From positions 1 through 27,415 of the forward strand of contig CAYREE010000012.1 in NCBI GenBank assembly GCA_964423225.1: 27,415 bases of DNA, written 5' to 3'. The first letter of the stretch is position 1, and each line of letters starts with the position of its first letter. The notes beneath the pieces are model-generated. The model had not been told where the DNA came from. It worked only from the letters and a program-made list of their open reading frames with translations, and did not search any database. The stretch comes from CAYREE01 sp964423225. Its GTDB lineage: Archaea > Altiarchaeota > Altiarchaeia > IMC4 > SCGC-AAA252-I15. Below, piece by piece: positions 13,960 to 21,719 of this stretch. A program made the position numbers and the translations under genes.

Positions 13960-15228
13960 TTACTTTAATCGTTCGTCTATGCTTTTTTTGTGCTCGACTA
14001 GTCCTTCAGATTCAGCTATTTTCTGTATTGTTTCTGAGAGGTCTTGTAAGCCTTTTTGGCTTATTTCCTGGATACACGTTGTTTTTAGGTAATCACGTAC
14101 TGTGAGGGGAGAACTGAATCTTGCCGCACCACTTGTAGGCAATACATGGTTGCCTCCAGACGCATAGTCACCTGCTGCAACAGGTGAGTATGGTCCTACA
14201 AAGACTGCTCCTGCATTCTTTATCCTGTCTGCTGCCTCGATCGGCTTTTTTACGATGATTTCAAGGTGTTCGGGGGCGTATTTGTTCGCATAATCTATGC
14301 CATCACGCATGTTTTTAACCCTTATTATTGCGGTTTTCTTAACGCTTTCAGCTAATATAGTCTTTCGAGGTGATTTATCTAATCTTTCCCCTAACATCGA
14401 CTTTACTTCAGCCGCTATTTTATTAGAGTCTGTTACTAACACGCTTTGAGCGTTTGGATCGTGCTCGGCTTGCGCTAAAATATCAGATACTATATAGGAT
14501 GGATTAGCTGTTTTATCTGCTAGTATTAGTATCTCACTTGGTCCTGCCGGCATATCTATATCACAAGTACCGTATACAAGCATCTTTGCCGCAGTCACAT
14601 ACTTGTTTCCTGGGCCGACTATCTTATCAACAGGCTTAATAGATTCTGTCCCGTATGCTAGTGCTGCGATCGCTTGTGCTCCGCCAACTTGATAGACTTC
14701 ATTGACTCCTGCGATACTGCATGCTGCAAGAACTGCATCTGAGATTGGTGGAGGTGATACTACAACAATTCTCTTTACTCCAGCGATCTTTGCGGGGATG
14801 CATGTCATAAGAACAGTTGATGGATAGCATGCTAGACCGCCGGGAACATAACATCCTACACTCTCGATAGGTGTTGTCCTCTCGCCTAGTTTTACACCTT
14901 CTGAAACATAGTAGTCCCATTCTCTGTCGACTTCGAGGTACTGCATCTTGTGGAATGCTTTGATGTTAGCAGATGCTTTTCTCAGTGCTTTTGATAATCC
15001 TCCGACTTTTTTCACTGCTTTTTTTATCTCTGACTGGCTCACCTGGATGTTTTCTTTTGTGAGTTCATAGTTATCGAATTTTTTTGAATACTTGAATAAT
15101 GCTTTGTCCCCCTTCGTTCTCACTTCTTTCGAGATAGGCTTAACTGTCTCTAGGATCTGAGTGTAGTCTAAACCTTCTCTTGATAGTATTTCATCCGCCT
15201 TTTTCCCAGGGTAGTCGATGATTATCAT
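13960..15228 (-). CDS. hisD: Histidinol dehydrogenase
   Basis: 422 residues, full length. Diagnostic segments are VGCYVPGGLACYPSTVLM, YQVGGAQAIAALAYGTE, KIVGPGNKYVTAAK, IDMPAGPSEILILAD and AQAEHDPNAQSVLVTD (zinc ligand His and catalytic residues). The C-terminal part has YAPEHLEI and SGGNHVLPTSGAARF. It oxidises histidinol to histidine with NAD+ in the last two steps of histidine synthesis. No other his gene is present, so the pathway is not clustered here. It sits in a tight minus-strand run, 8 bases after the membrane-protein gene and 5 bases before rnz. Confidence 0.97.
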   Translation of the reverse strand: MIIIDYPGKKADEILSREGLDYTQILETVKPISKEVRTKGDKALFKYSKKFDNYELTKENIQVSQSEIKKAVKKVGGLSKALRKASANIKAFHKMQYLEVDREWDYYVSEGVKLGERTTPIESVGCYVPGGLACYPSTVLMTCIPAKIAGVKRIVVVSPPPISDAVLAACSIAGVNEVYQVGGAQAIAALAYGTESIKPVDKIVGPGNKYVTAAKMLVYGTCDIDMPAGPSEILILADKTANPSYIVSDILAQAEHDPNAQSVLVTDSNKIAAEVKSMLGERLDKSPRKTILAESVKKTAIIRVKNMRDGIDYANKYAPEHLEIIVKKPIEAADRIKNAGAVFVGPYSPVAAGDYASGGNHVLPTSGAARFSSPLTVRDYLKTTCIQEISQKGLQDLSETIQKIAESEGLVEHKKSIDERLK

Positions 15229-15236
15229 GTTTCTAT

Positions 15237-16037
15237 TTATACCTCTTTTTTGTTAATATCCTTGCTTTGTTTGATTGCCAGATAGATGTAGGGGTTTGAC
15301 ACGTTTAAATATGTGTTTAAGACAGCTTGAATGAGCCTGATAGATAGGAATAATAGTATCGCCACCATATCTGTCTCTTCTCTTAGCTCAGCGCTTGCAA
15401 CAAGCCATAAGGTTATGAAAACAAGGACCATGAAGACCAGGTTCACCTTGACAAGTAGGCTTTTATGAGTTAATCCAAGGCGTATACTCTTTCTTATGCT
15501 TTTGGTAAGCGATGTTCTTTCCAGCACACAGACAGGCACAGTGAAGAACATGAGTATTGCGAATACGAGTGTGATAAGGATCATAACTCCAATACCAAGA
15601 TAGACGACTAGAATGGATTTTACTAGTAAACCCACCAGATTGACTATACCGTATATTAGTGTGGATAGTATGAGGAATATGAACAGGAATATGGATAATG
15701 CGATTAAAACCTTCCATACACTAATCGCATTCTTCAACGATTTGACAAGACTAATCTTTCTTCCATGAGAATAGTCGTCAACAATCTTAGGATACATCGC
15801 ATAGGTGAAGATGTCTACCAGATATAGAATGTAGGTGAATGCTAGAAGCACTATTAATTTCAATAAAGCTAACGTTAAATCCACGCTTTGAGGCGACACC
15901 ACCATCTCTAACGCGATCTTGATTGTGGCGATCGCATAAATGGAGTATAAAAAAGTTGTGAAGAGTTTCGGCAGGAATACTTTAGGCTGTCTGACAAGAA
16001 GGACAAGCGAGTCCTTTAGAAGAACTATGACATCCAT
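15237..16037 (-). CDS. Polytopic membrane protein, archaeal family of unknown function
   Basis: 266 residues with about six hydrophobic segments (near 22-45, 55-80, 108-135, 138-170, 195-215 and 222-242). Amphipathic stretches at both ends are rich in Lys. The internal pattern VCVLERTSLTKSIRKSIRLG recalls a group of archaeal membrane proteins related to the glycerophosphodiester-phosphodiesterase membrane domain, in which a cytoplasmic helix follows a membrane pair. I cannot assign a function. It lies between the CYTH gene (27 bases upstream) and hisD (8 bases downstream), probably on the same transcript. Confidence 0.75.
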   Translation of the reverse strand: MDVIVLLKDSLVLLVRQPKVFLPKLFTTFLYSIYAIATIKIALEMVVSPQSVDLTLALLKLIVLLAFTYILYLVDIFTYAMYPKIVDDYSHGRKISLVKSLKNAISVWKVLIALSIFLFIFLILSTLIYGIVNLVGLLVKSILVVYLGIGVMILITLVFAILMFFTVPVCVLERTSLTKSIRKSIRLGLTHKSLLVKVNLVFMVLVFITLWLVASAELREETDMVAILLFLSIRLIQAVLNTYLNVSNPYIYLAIKQSKDINKKEV

Positions 16038-16064
16038 TATATTACTATTAATAATTATACAGGA

Positions 16065-16577
16065 TTATAATCCCGTTTCTTCAAGCAGGTCGAGATAAGT
16101 CTTCGTCGTACAATCCTCACGGCTTATATCAAGCTCTTCTAAAAGCAAGAACATTTTTTCCTTATCCTCAATATTATCAGACTCTACCTCAATGAAAGAA
16201 CCTAATCCCTCAACCTCATCAAGACATAACTCAAGATTCATGAATGTGTAGTAATCCCTCTTCTTCTTAACTGTACCATATTCCTTAAAACCCAGCCGTA
16301 GTAAAATATCCTTTAATCCCGGACCCACAATAAATTCAATCTCGTCCCTCGTCTTAGTCTCAATATCTTGTTTAGGGCCTTTATACGTGATATATTCTTT
16401 TTCTCCGATCTTTCTGATCCTTAATGCCTCATCAGTCTCTTTAAAATCCCTGCAAGGATGAGTATAATACATGTCTTCTTGTATCTCTGTTTTAACATAT
16501 TTCCCACCGATCATGAGAATATTCGACTTTAAATCTCCACATCTCGCCTTTATCTCGACTTCAAGCAATCTTATCAC
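16065..16577 (-). CDS. CYTH-domain protein, CyaB/class IV adenylate cyclase-like
   Basis: 170 residues. EVEIKAR near the N terminus is the ExExK motif of the CYTH (triphosphate tunnel) fold. It is followed by DEALRIRKIGEKEYITYKG and KTRDEIEF, the next strands carrying paired basic and acidic residues, and by FIEVESDNIEDKEKM near the end. Family enzymes act on triphosphates (thiamine triphosphatase, RNA triphosphatase, class IV adenylate cyclase); archaeal members are mostly thought to be triphosphatases. The start is a GTG at 16577 that overlaps the fibrillarin stop (GTGA), suggesting translational coupling. This fixes the start, since no ATG fits. Confidence 0.88.
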   Translation of the reverse strand: MIRLLEVEIKARCGDLKSNILMIGGKYVKTEIQEDMYYTHPCRDFKETDEALRIRKIGEKEYITYKGPKQDIETKTRDEIEFIVGPGLKDILLRLGFKEYGTVKKKRDYYTFMNLELCLDEVEGLGSFIEVESDNIEDKEKMFLLLEELDISREDCTTKTYLDLLEETGL

Positions 16578-17218
16578 CTAGACGTTAACGATACGAGTGT
16601 ATGATCTTTTTCATAAGGCATAAGATCAATCTTTTGACCAATCTTAAAATGATTCTTCAATTTTTGAAGTTCCTCTTCTATCACTTGACTCGGTCGTTTT
16701 ACAGAGTTGATACTCCTTGCCTTGATGGAGAATATCGCATCTTTAAATCCAAACTTATCCTTATTCGCGATCAATATACCAGCCTGGTCAGGTTGTGCTA
16801 CATCCTGTATCAAGACATCCACATGAGCGATCCTATGAAAATAATCTCCCGGCTTTCTAGCATCTGCGAGAATGGGTATCATATTCGGTTTTTTCTCACA
16901 TACTGGAAGAAGTTCCCGCATCATACGCCTTGAAAACTCCACACAATAAACTTCCTTTGAAGTGATGTCAGCAATATGGCTTGCAGTTGTCCCGCTTGAA
17001 GCCCCAAGATACAATACGCTAGATGAGGGATGTACTGGAAATCCCTTCAAACCTTTTACAAGGCCTGCAGCGACCTTGCTTCTGAATGGGTCCCATATCC
17101 TATATTCTTTCCCTCCTATTCTCGAGATCTTCTCATTGTAGACTCGATAGCCTGGACTTGAATTCAATGTTGCGATCTTTCCCTTGATCTTATATACGCG
17201 TTTTGCGATCTCTTTCAT
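16574..17218 (-). CDS. flpA: Fibrillarin-like rRNA/tRNA 2'-O-methyltransferase
   Basis: 214 residues from the ATG at 17218. EYRIWDPFRSKVAAGLVKG, VLYLGASSGTTASHIADI (SAM-binding loop), VYCVEFSRRMMREL and the hallmark LIQDVAQPDQAGIL identify fibrillarin. With Nop5 and L7Ae it forms the C/D box RNP that methylates ribose in rRNA and tRNA. Nop5, usually adjacent in archaea, is not next to it here; a CYTH gene follows instead. The frame extends upstream to 17275, but that would run through the shared promoter and into the divergent gene. It is the first gene of a seven-gene minus-strand run. Confidence 0.97.
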   Translation of the reverse strand: MKEIAKRVYKIKGKIATLNSSPGYRVYNEKISRIGGKEYRIWDPFRSKVAAGLVKGLKGFPVHPSSSVLYLGASSGTTASHIADITSKEVYCVEFSRRMMRELLPVCEKKPNMIPILADARKPGDYFHRIAHVDVLIQDVAQPDQAGILIANKDKFGFKDAIFSIKARSINSVKRPSQVIEEELQKLKNHFKIGQKIDLMPYEKDHTLVSLTSR

Positions 17219-17253
17219 CGAGTATATATTTGTTGTCGGATTAAATAGATTAG
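17219..17253. promoter_or_regulatory. Face-to-face divergent promoters of flpA and the EamA gene
   Basis: Only 35 bases separate the two start codons. On the plus strand TATATAT (17223-17229) is centred 28 bases before the EamA ATG. On the minus strand TATTTAA (17247-17241) is centred 26 bases before the fibrillarin ATG. Each box lies in the other gene's start region, so both transcripts must be leaderless and initiation on one side should exclude the other. Confidence 0.65.
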
Positions 17254-18168
17254 ATGAAGGGTGCGACACTTGCATTACTTGCCTGTGCTTTTTTAGGCCT
17301 TGAACCAGTCTTTACAAAACTTCTTCTTAGGAATATGTCGCCTCTCGCTGTTGTTGCAACATACTCGGTTTTAGGATCGATCATCCTTTTTTTCATAATT
17401 AATGCTGAGCATAAGCTGCGTCAGATCGGGCGTCTTACGAAGATGGAGGTGGTTAGTCTACTTGCACTTGGTTTGATGTCAGGAGTCTTAGCACAATTTT
17501 TGTATACTACAGGCATCAAATATACTTTCGCGACAAATGCGATACTTCTTGCCAGACTAAATAGCCTGTTAATAGCATTGATGGGTGTTGTCTTCCTCAA
17601 GGAGAAGATCACGATAAACCATGTGATCGGTTCAATCTTCATGTTTTCTGGAGTCTATTACATAGCTACTGAAGGATTGAGTATCAGCATTAATTTTGCT
17701 GGTGGAGACATCCTTATATTGGCGACTGCATGTTGTTGGTCGACGGGCAATATAATTATGAAGAAGTATTTATGTAGACTACCTCCAGAGATTATATCGC
17801 TTGCAAGATTTGGTATTGCAGGGATTGTATTCGTCTTTTTTACTACGGGAGAGATTGCAGCGATTGAGTGGAGCAATGAGGTCATATTGCCATTATTAGG
17901 GATTGTTTTTTTCTGTGTTATTGGAGGTAGTATTCTCTGGTATTCAGCATTCGAACATACTACCGCAAGCACAGTAGGAGTTGTGTCGCTCACAATGCCT
18001 CTTTTCGGAGTATTATACGCGAAATTAATACTTCATGAAACACTATTCGATTTCCAGTTGATTGGTGGAACCCTGATATTCATAGGTCTTATAGCAATAG
18101 AGACTCATCTTTCAACACTTAAGGATTGGGAGCATAGGCTCTTGTCAAGATATTTATCCCATCATTAA
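17254..18168 (+). CDS. EamA (DMT) family transporter
   Basis: 304 residues with about ten hydrophobic segments arranged as two repeats of five, the layout of the drug/metabolite transporter superfamily. Typical pieces are ALLACAFLGLEPVFTKLLL at the start, LNSLLIALMGVVFLKEKIT at the end of the first repeat, and VSLTMPLFGVLYAKLILHE at the same place in the second, where E-K/H-E positions are conserved. Such proteins export or import small metabolites; the substrate cannot be told. Its stop overlaps the end of the convergent lipoprotein gene by four bases (18165-18168). Confidence 0.9.
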   Translation: MKGATLALLACAFLGLEPVFTKLLLRNMSPLAVVATYSVLGSIILFFIINAEHKLRQIGRLTKMEVVSLLALGLMSGVLAQFLYTTGIKYTFATNAILLARLNSLLIALMGVVFLKEKITINHVIGSIFMFSGVYYIATEGLSISINFAGGDILILATACCWSTGNIIMKKYLCRLPPEIISLARFGIAGIVFVFFTTGEIAAIEWSNEVILPLLGIVFFCVIGGSILWYSAFEHTTASTVGVVSLTMPLFGVLYAKLILHETLFDFQLIGGTLIFIGLIAIETHLSTLKDWEHRLLSRYLSHH

Positions 18169-19514
18169 AACAACCAGGATATAATGTCGTAGATGAATGA
18201 GAAGAATCCACGATCTTCATCATTTGTTGGAAGTTCTTTATCTTCCTGTATGGTGAGCCATTTTATATGGTTTTTATCTATACGATTCATCTGTGGTATA
18301 TTTGCGACAAGTTTATTGTTAATCCCTGCCCGATGTATGCTCAGATACTCCCAGACTATCTTTTTGTCCTTTGTTACCTCTATTGCTCGTCCATTATTAG
18401 ACTCTATAATCAAGGTATTTCCATTGGGCAGGCGTTCTGCCATTCCACAAGTCTTTGTCTCAAGAATATTCGTTGTGTCTCCAGCATATTTCCAGACTAT
18501 TTTTAATGTAAATGGATCGAATTCAATCACCCTTGACTTACCCCGTTTTCTCTTATCTCCAAGATTGTCAAACACGAGCATATTGCCGTTTTCAAGCAGG
18601 ACTGGTTCATGCTGTCTCTTCCACATCCTATGCCCCCGACCTTTTACACCCCATACAAACTCCCCTTTCTCTAAATCTATTATCCCAACAACCTCTTCAT
18701 TACGTATGGATATGAGGACATTACCCTTCTTGAAGACAGGTGAGATATCAGATAGTGAACCATCAAGTATCCTTATTGAATTAGTATGTAGCGGATCCTT
18801 CTTCCGATAATCCAGGTTATTGATGGAATAATTCGACTGGTTAAACATTTCAAGTACTGAATACTCTCGGATAAACAATCCATTAGAATCAAGGACCGTT
18901 ATAAGATCCTCAAAAATCTTCTTATTGTTTTTCTTCACATATTTTCTTGTCAAAGCATAGATAGTACCATCTGGGAGAACTGCCATATCATGATGCTCCC
19001 ATCCTTGATGAGACCATAATAGATTCGAATCCTTATCTATTTTTATCATTCCAATACCCTCGTATATCGCTAGAATATCCCCGTTCTCAAATAAGTGGAT
19101 TCGTCTCCAATGAGTGTTTCGCTGAAGTTTCTTCAACTTTAATCCAGGCCAAATAAGATTGATATAATAGCTCCAGGTATGTAGGATATTGCCATTCATA
19201 TCCATGAGGATTGCATGGGGTCCATGACCTGAGATGTATAGGTTGTATCCATCATATACGGATTCCTTCTTGTAGATTGTTACTCCACTCGTATTATGGG
19301 CTGGCGTGTATCCTGATAGATAGCCGATTGATTGTAGTTGCTCTAGCATTTCATCTTGGTTTGTGGTTCTTGCAACCTTCCAAAGCCCGGATTTATGCCC
19401 TTTTTTAATCGCGGATTTATTATCTTCAGTTGTAATACTGGGCTGACTACATGAGAAAGTGCTTAATATGATTAACATCATGACAAATGATGCACACGTT
19501 ATTCGTTTATCCAT
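18165..19514 (-). CDS. Arylsulfotransferase-like lipoprotein
   Basis: 449 residues. A signal peptide with lipobox LSTFSC (Cys22) predicts an outward-facing lipoprotein. The body shows repeated beta-propeller blades of the arylsulfotransferase family: GPHAILMDMNGNILHTWSY, GWEHHDMAVLPDGTIYAL, RQHEPVLLENGNMLVFDN and AERLPNGNTLIIESNNGR. The His residues in HHDM and QHEP are where the ASST catalytic and sulfate-binding His residues lie. Characterised ASSTs move sulfate between phenols without PAPS; the archaeal group is uncharacterised. Residues around 60-72 (EQLQSIGYLSGY) look like the C-terminal tail of sulfatases, an odd feature shared in part with the protein at 10434. A TATA-like box (19546-19552) lies about 35 bases upstream. 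Confidence 0.8.
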   Translation of the reverse strand: MDKRITCASFVMMLIILSTFSCSQPSITTEDNKSAIKKGHKSGLWKVARTTNQDEMLEQLQSIGYLSGYTPAHNTSGVTIYKKESVYDGYNLYISGHGPHAILMDMNGNILHTWSYYINLIWPGLKLKKLQRNTHWRRIHLFENGDILAIYEGIGMIKIDKDSNLLWSHQGWEHHDMAVLPDGTIYALTRKYVKKNNKKIFEDLITVLDSNGLFIREYSVLEMFNQSNYSINNLDYRKKDPLHTNSIRILDGSLSDISPVFKKGNVLISIRNEEVVGIIDLEKGEFVWGVKGRGHRMWKRQHEPVLLENGNMLVFDNLGDKRKRGKSRVIEFDPFTLKIVWKYAGDTTNILETKTCGMAERLPNGNTLIIESNNGRAIEVTKDKKIVWEYLSIHRAGINNKLVANIPQMNRIDKNHIKWLTIQEDKELPTNDEDRGFFSFIYDIISWLF

Positions 19515-19602
19515 TCAAATCATCTAGCTATAAGATTATTGTAGGTATATATCATTAGTATTATTAATTGTTTTTTTTGAAAGGGTAGGGGATATATCAG
19601 TA
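19515..19602. other. Intergenic region with promoter of the ASST-like gene
   Basis: An 88-base AT-rich gap between two minus-strand genes. It holds ATATATA on the minus strand (19552-19546), a likely TATA box for the gene starting at 19514, with a short leader of about nine bases. A run of eight T (plus strand) near 19570 and a second TATATC stretch near 19592 have no clear role. No other gene or RNA is seen. Confidence 0.5.
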
Positions 19603-21270
19603 TTATAATCCCTTAGTAAGAAGTCGTTCGACACGATTCAAGGTATCAGCATCTTCTAATCCCTTATCTTCTCGTATCCTAACAAGCCGTGGAAAACGCA
19701 GGGCATAGCCAGAATCATATGTCGGACTCTTCTGTATCTCCTCATAGGCTACTTCCACAACAACTGAAGGATGTAATTCTACTTCTTTCTCCTTTTGTTT
19801 GATTATCGTTGGCTCGAGAATCTCTGTCATCTCAGAAAGCTGCTGATCTGTGAATCCGGTTGCCATCCGACCTATCTCAAGTAGTTGTCCCGTCTCATTG
19901 TCATAACAGGATAATACATAGGAGCCAAGCCAGCTTGCCCTACGACCCTCCCCCCAGGTTGCTGCTGTAATAACAAGGTCAAGAGACTCCATCACAGGCT
20001 TGATCTTATACATATATCCAACCCTTGAACCAGGCTTATAGGGAGCATCAAGGTTTTTAACCATCACACCCTCATGACCTAGTTCTAACGCTTTTTTATA
20101 GAAGGCTTCTGCTTTTTTCAAATCGTCTGTGACTAGTTTTTCAGCTAAACGATACAAACTAGATTCATTAACGATCTCGGCCAGCTTTCTTCTCCTCTCT
20201 TTGAAGGGTTTATCTAACCAACTCTCATCATTAATGAAGGTTAGGTCGAAAAGATTTATTTCAACAGGAGTTGACTTGACCATCTCATGGATATTATACT
20301 TTCTTTTTATCCTTCTGCTAAGGTATTGGAACGGCCGTGGAGTGTGATCATCTATACTAGTTATTGCTACAACTTCCCCTTCAATAATGCAGTTATTAGC
20401 ATTTACGTTTTCACGGGTTGCTTCCACTATCTCTGGAAATTGTTTTGAAACATTCTCTAATCGTCGAGTATATAATTCTATCTTATCTTCCATCTTATGA
20501 ATTTGAAGCCTGGCTCCATCGTATTTTATCTCAAAACCACATTCTCCAAGATCATTTATAAGTTCTGCTATTGACCCGGCTTTTTGTGCAAGCATTACTC
20601 TCACGGGTTTCCCAGTCTCCAACGAGATTTCCTTTAGTCCAATATCGCCTGATTTCTTAGATATTACTGCAGTAGCCCCCAGGTCAGAACGCATATTATA
20701 CGCTCTTTCAACTAGATCGCTATTCACATCATATGCTTTAGAGATCGCGTCACGGACAATACCATCACCGACTCCAAGCCTTAATTGTCCCAGGATTATC
20801 CTAACAAGGTATTTTCCTTCTATTGGAGTCGCATTTGTTAAAAGCTCAGTGATATAACCAAGCTTCTTGTCCTGAGAACCCTTCCCAGAAAGATTAGCTA
20901 ATCTATGAAGATTTTCATAAACGCGTTCTAAAGTAAGTTTCTCGCTAAACAAGGTTGTCTGCTCTTTTGTCACAAGTATCATCTCAGCAACAAGACCGAT
21001 ATCACCCTTCTTTCTGAGCAAGTCATATATCTCATCTTCAACAACACCAGTAACAGTAGTCAACGACTTGACCATTAGCTTATCTGCAACACCAAGCTCT
21101 AATGCACTCCAGGTTGGAAACACCTGCCCACGCAAGAATAATACAACTCTAGAAAGCTCTTCATCACAGATATCAGATAGGAATTCAGCTATGATATCAG
21201 TCATCTCAATCCGTCCCGATATCTCTTCAAGCCTGTTAAATACATCAGATAACCGTGAGAAATCCATCAT
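19603..21270 (-). CDS. lig: ATP-dependent DNA ligase
   Basis: 555 residues, the usual size for archaeal replicative ligase I. An N-terminal helical DNA-binding domain (about 1-220) contains LGQLRLGVGDGIVRDAI. The nucleotidyltransferase motif I is FEIKYDGARLQIHK, with Lys249 as the AMP-linked residue. Motif III is NLFDLTFINDE, motif IV GHEGVMVKNLDAPYKPG and motif V YMYKIKP. The C-terminal OB fold ends with SGYALRFPRLVRIREDK. It seals nicks in replication and repair. Two adjacent ATGs (21270 and 21267) are possible starts. A TATA-like box on the minus strand at 21297-21291 favours a leaderless transcript and faces the promoter of the divergent pyrophosphatase-like gene. Confidence 0.97.
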   Translation of the reverse strand: MMDFSRLSDVFNRLEEISGRIEMTDIIAEFLSDICDEELSRVVLFLRGQVFPTWSALELGVADKLMVKSLTTVTGVVEDEIYDLLRKKGDIGLVAEMILVTKEQTTLFSEKLTLERVYENLHRLANLSGKGSQDKKLGYITELLTNATPIEGKYLVRIILGQLRLGVGDGIVRDAISKAYDVNSDLVERAYNMRSDLGATAVISKKSGDIGLKEISLETGKPVRVMLAQKAGSIAELINDLGECGFEIKYDGARLQIHKMEDKIELYTRRLENVSKQFPEIVEATRENVNANNCIIEGEVVAITSIDDHTPRPFQYLSRRIKRKYNIHEMVKSTPVEINLFDLTFINDESWLDKPFKERRRKLAEIVNESSLYRLAEKLVTDDLKKAEAFYKKALELGHEGVMVKNLDAPYKPGSRVGYMYKIKPVMESLDLVITAATWGEGRRASWLGSYVLSCYDNETGQLLEIGRMATGFTDQQLSEMTEILEPTIIKQKEKEVELHPSVVVEVAYEEIQKSPTYDSGYALRFPRLVRIREDKGLEDADTLNRVERLLTKGL

Positions 21271-21278
21271 TATTTATT
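21271..21278 (+). promoter_or_regulatory. TATA box for the pyrophosphatase-like gene
   Basis: TATTTATT directly beside the ligase start codon, centred 28 bases before the ATG at 21302. It argues for that ATG over 21287, which would be too close, and makes the two divergent promoters overlap. Confidence 0.55.
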
Positions 21279-21301
21279 CTCACACCATGTATATTACTTC
21301 C

Positions 21302-21706
21302 ATGAAAGTCCTCATAGAGACTCCAAAAGGCAGTTTTACTAAATACACGCATGATAGAGGAAAATTTAGGCCAGACCTAAAAACACCATTTCCAAGCTTC
21401 TTCAACTATGGCTTTATCGAGGGTGAAATATCAGGTGATGGACAACCACGAGACGTTATCGTATTAGGCCCTAGGATCAAACAAGGCATTACAATGGAAT
21501 GTACTCATGTGGGAACAGTCATATTCGTTGACAATGGTGTAGAAGACAATAAGTATGTTGGAAAGAAAAAAGGTGGATTGACAGTACTTGATAAGATCAA
21601 TATCACTTTATTCTTCCTGATATACATGTCATATAAAAATATTTATTACTTGATGACCCGAAGAAGGACCGCTTCCACATTATTTAAGGGCATTAAGATG
21701 CTCTGA
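21302..21706 (+). CDS. Short inorganic-pyrophosphatase-like protein
   Basis: 134 residues, shorter than the usual 170-180 for family I soluble pyrophosphatase. The order of motifs fits that family: ETPKGSFTKYTHD (substrate-binding Lys and Tyr), FFNYGFIEGEISGDGQPRD (YGFI and the DGxPxD metal ligands), VGTVIFVDNGVEDNKYVG (DxGxxDxK). After residue 95 the family's C-terminal helix is replaced by a hydrophobic stretch (ITLFFLIYMSYKNIYYLM) and a basic tail (TRRRTASTLFKG). It may therefore touch the membrane. Whether it hydrolyses pyrophosphate is inferred from the motifs. It is divergent from lig and convergent with the Cys-rich gene that ends at 21720. Confidence 0.75.
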   Translation: MKVLIETPKGSFTKYTHDRGKFRPDLKTPFPSFFNYGFIEGEISGDGQPRDVIVLGPRIKQGITMECTHVGTVIFVDNGVEDNKYVGKKKGGLTVLDKINITLFFLIYMSYKNIYYLMTRRRTASTLFKGIKML

Positions 21707-21719
21707 ATAGGTCATAGAC

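Noticed and set aside
18193..18810. 205-residue plus-strand open frame
   Set aside because: It is a shadow of the ASST-like gene, whose propeller repeats and lipobox are convincing.
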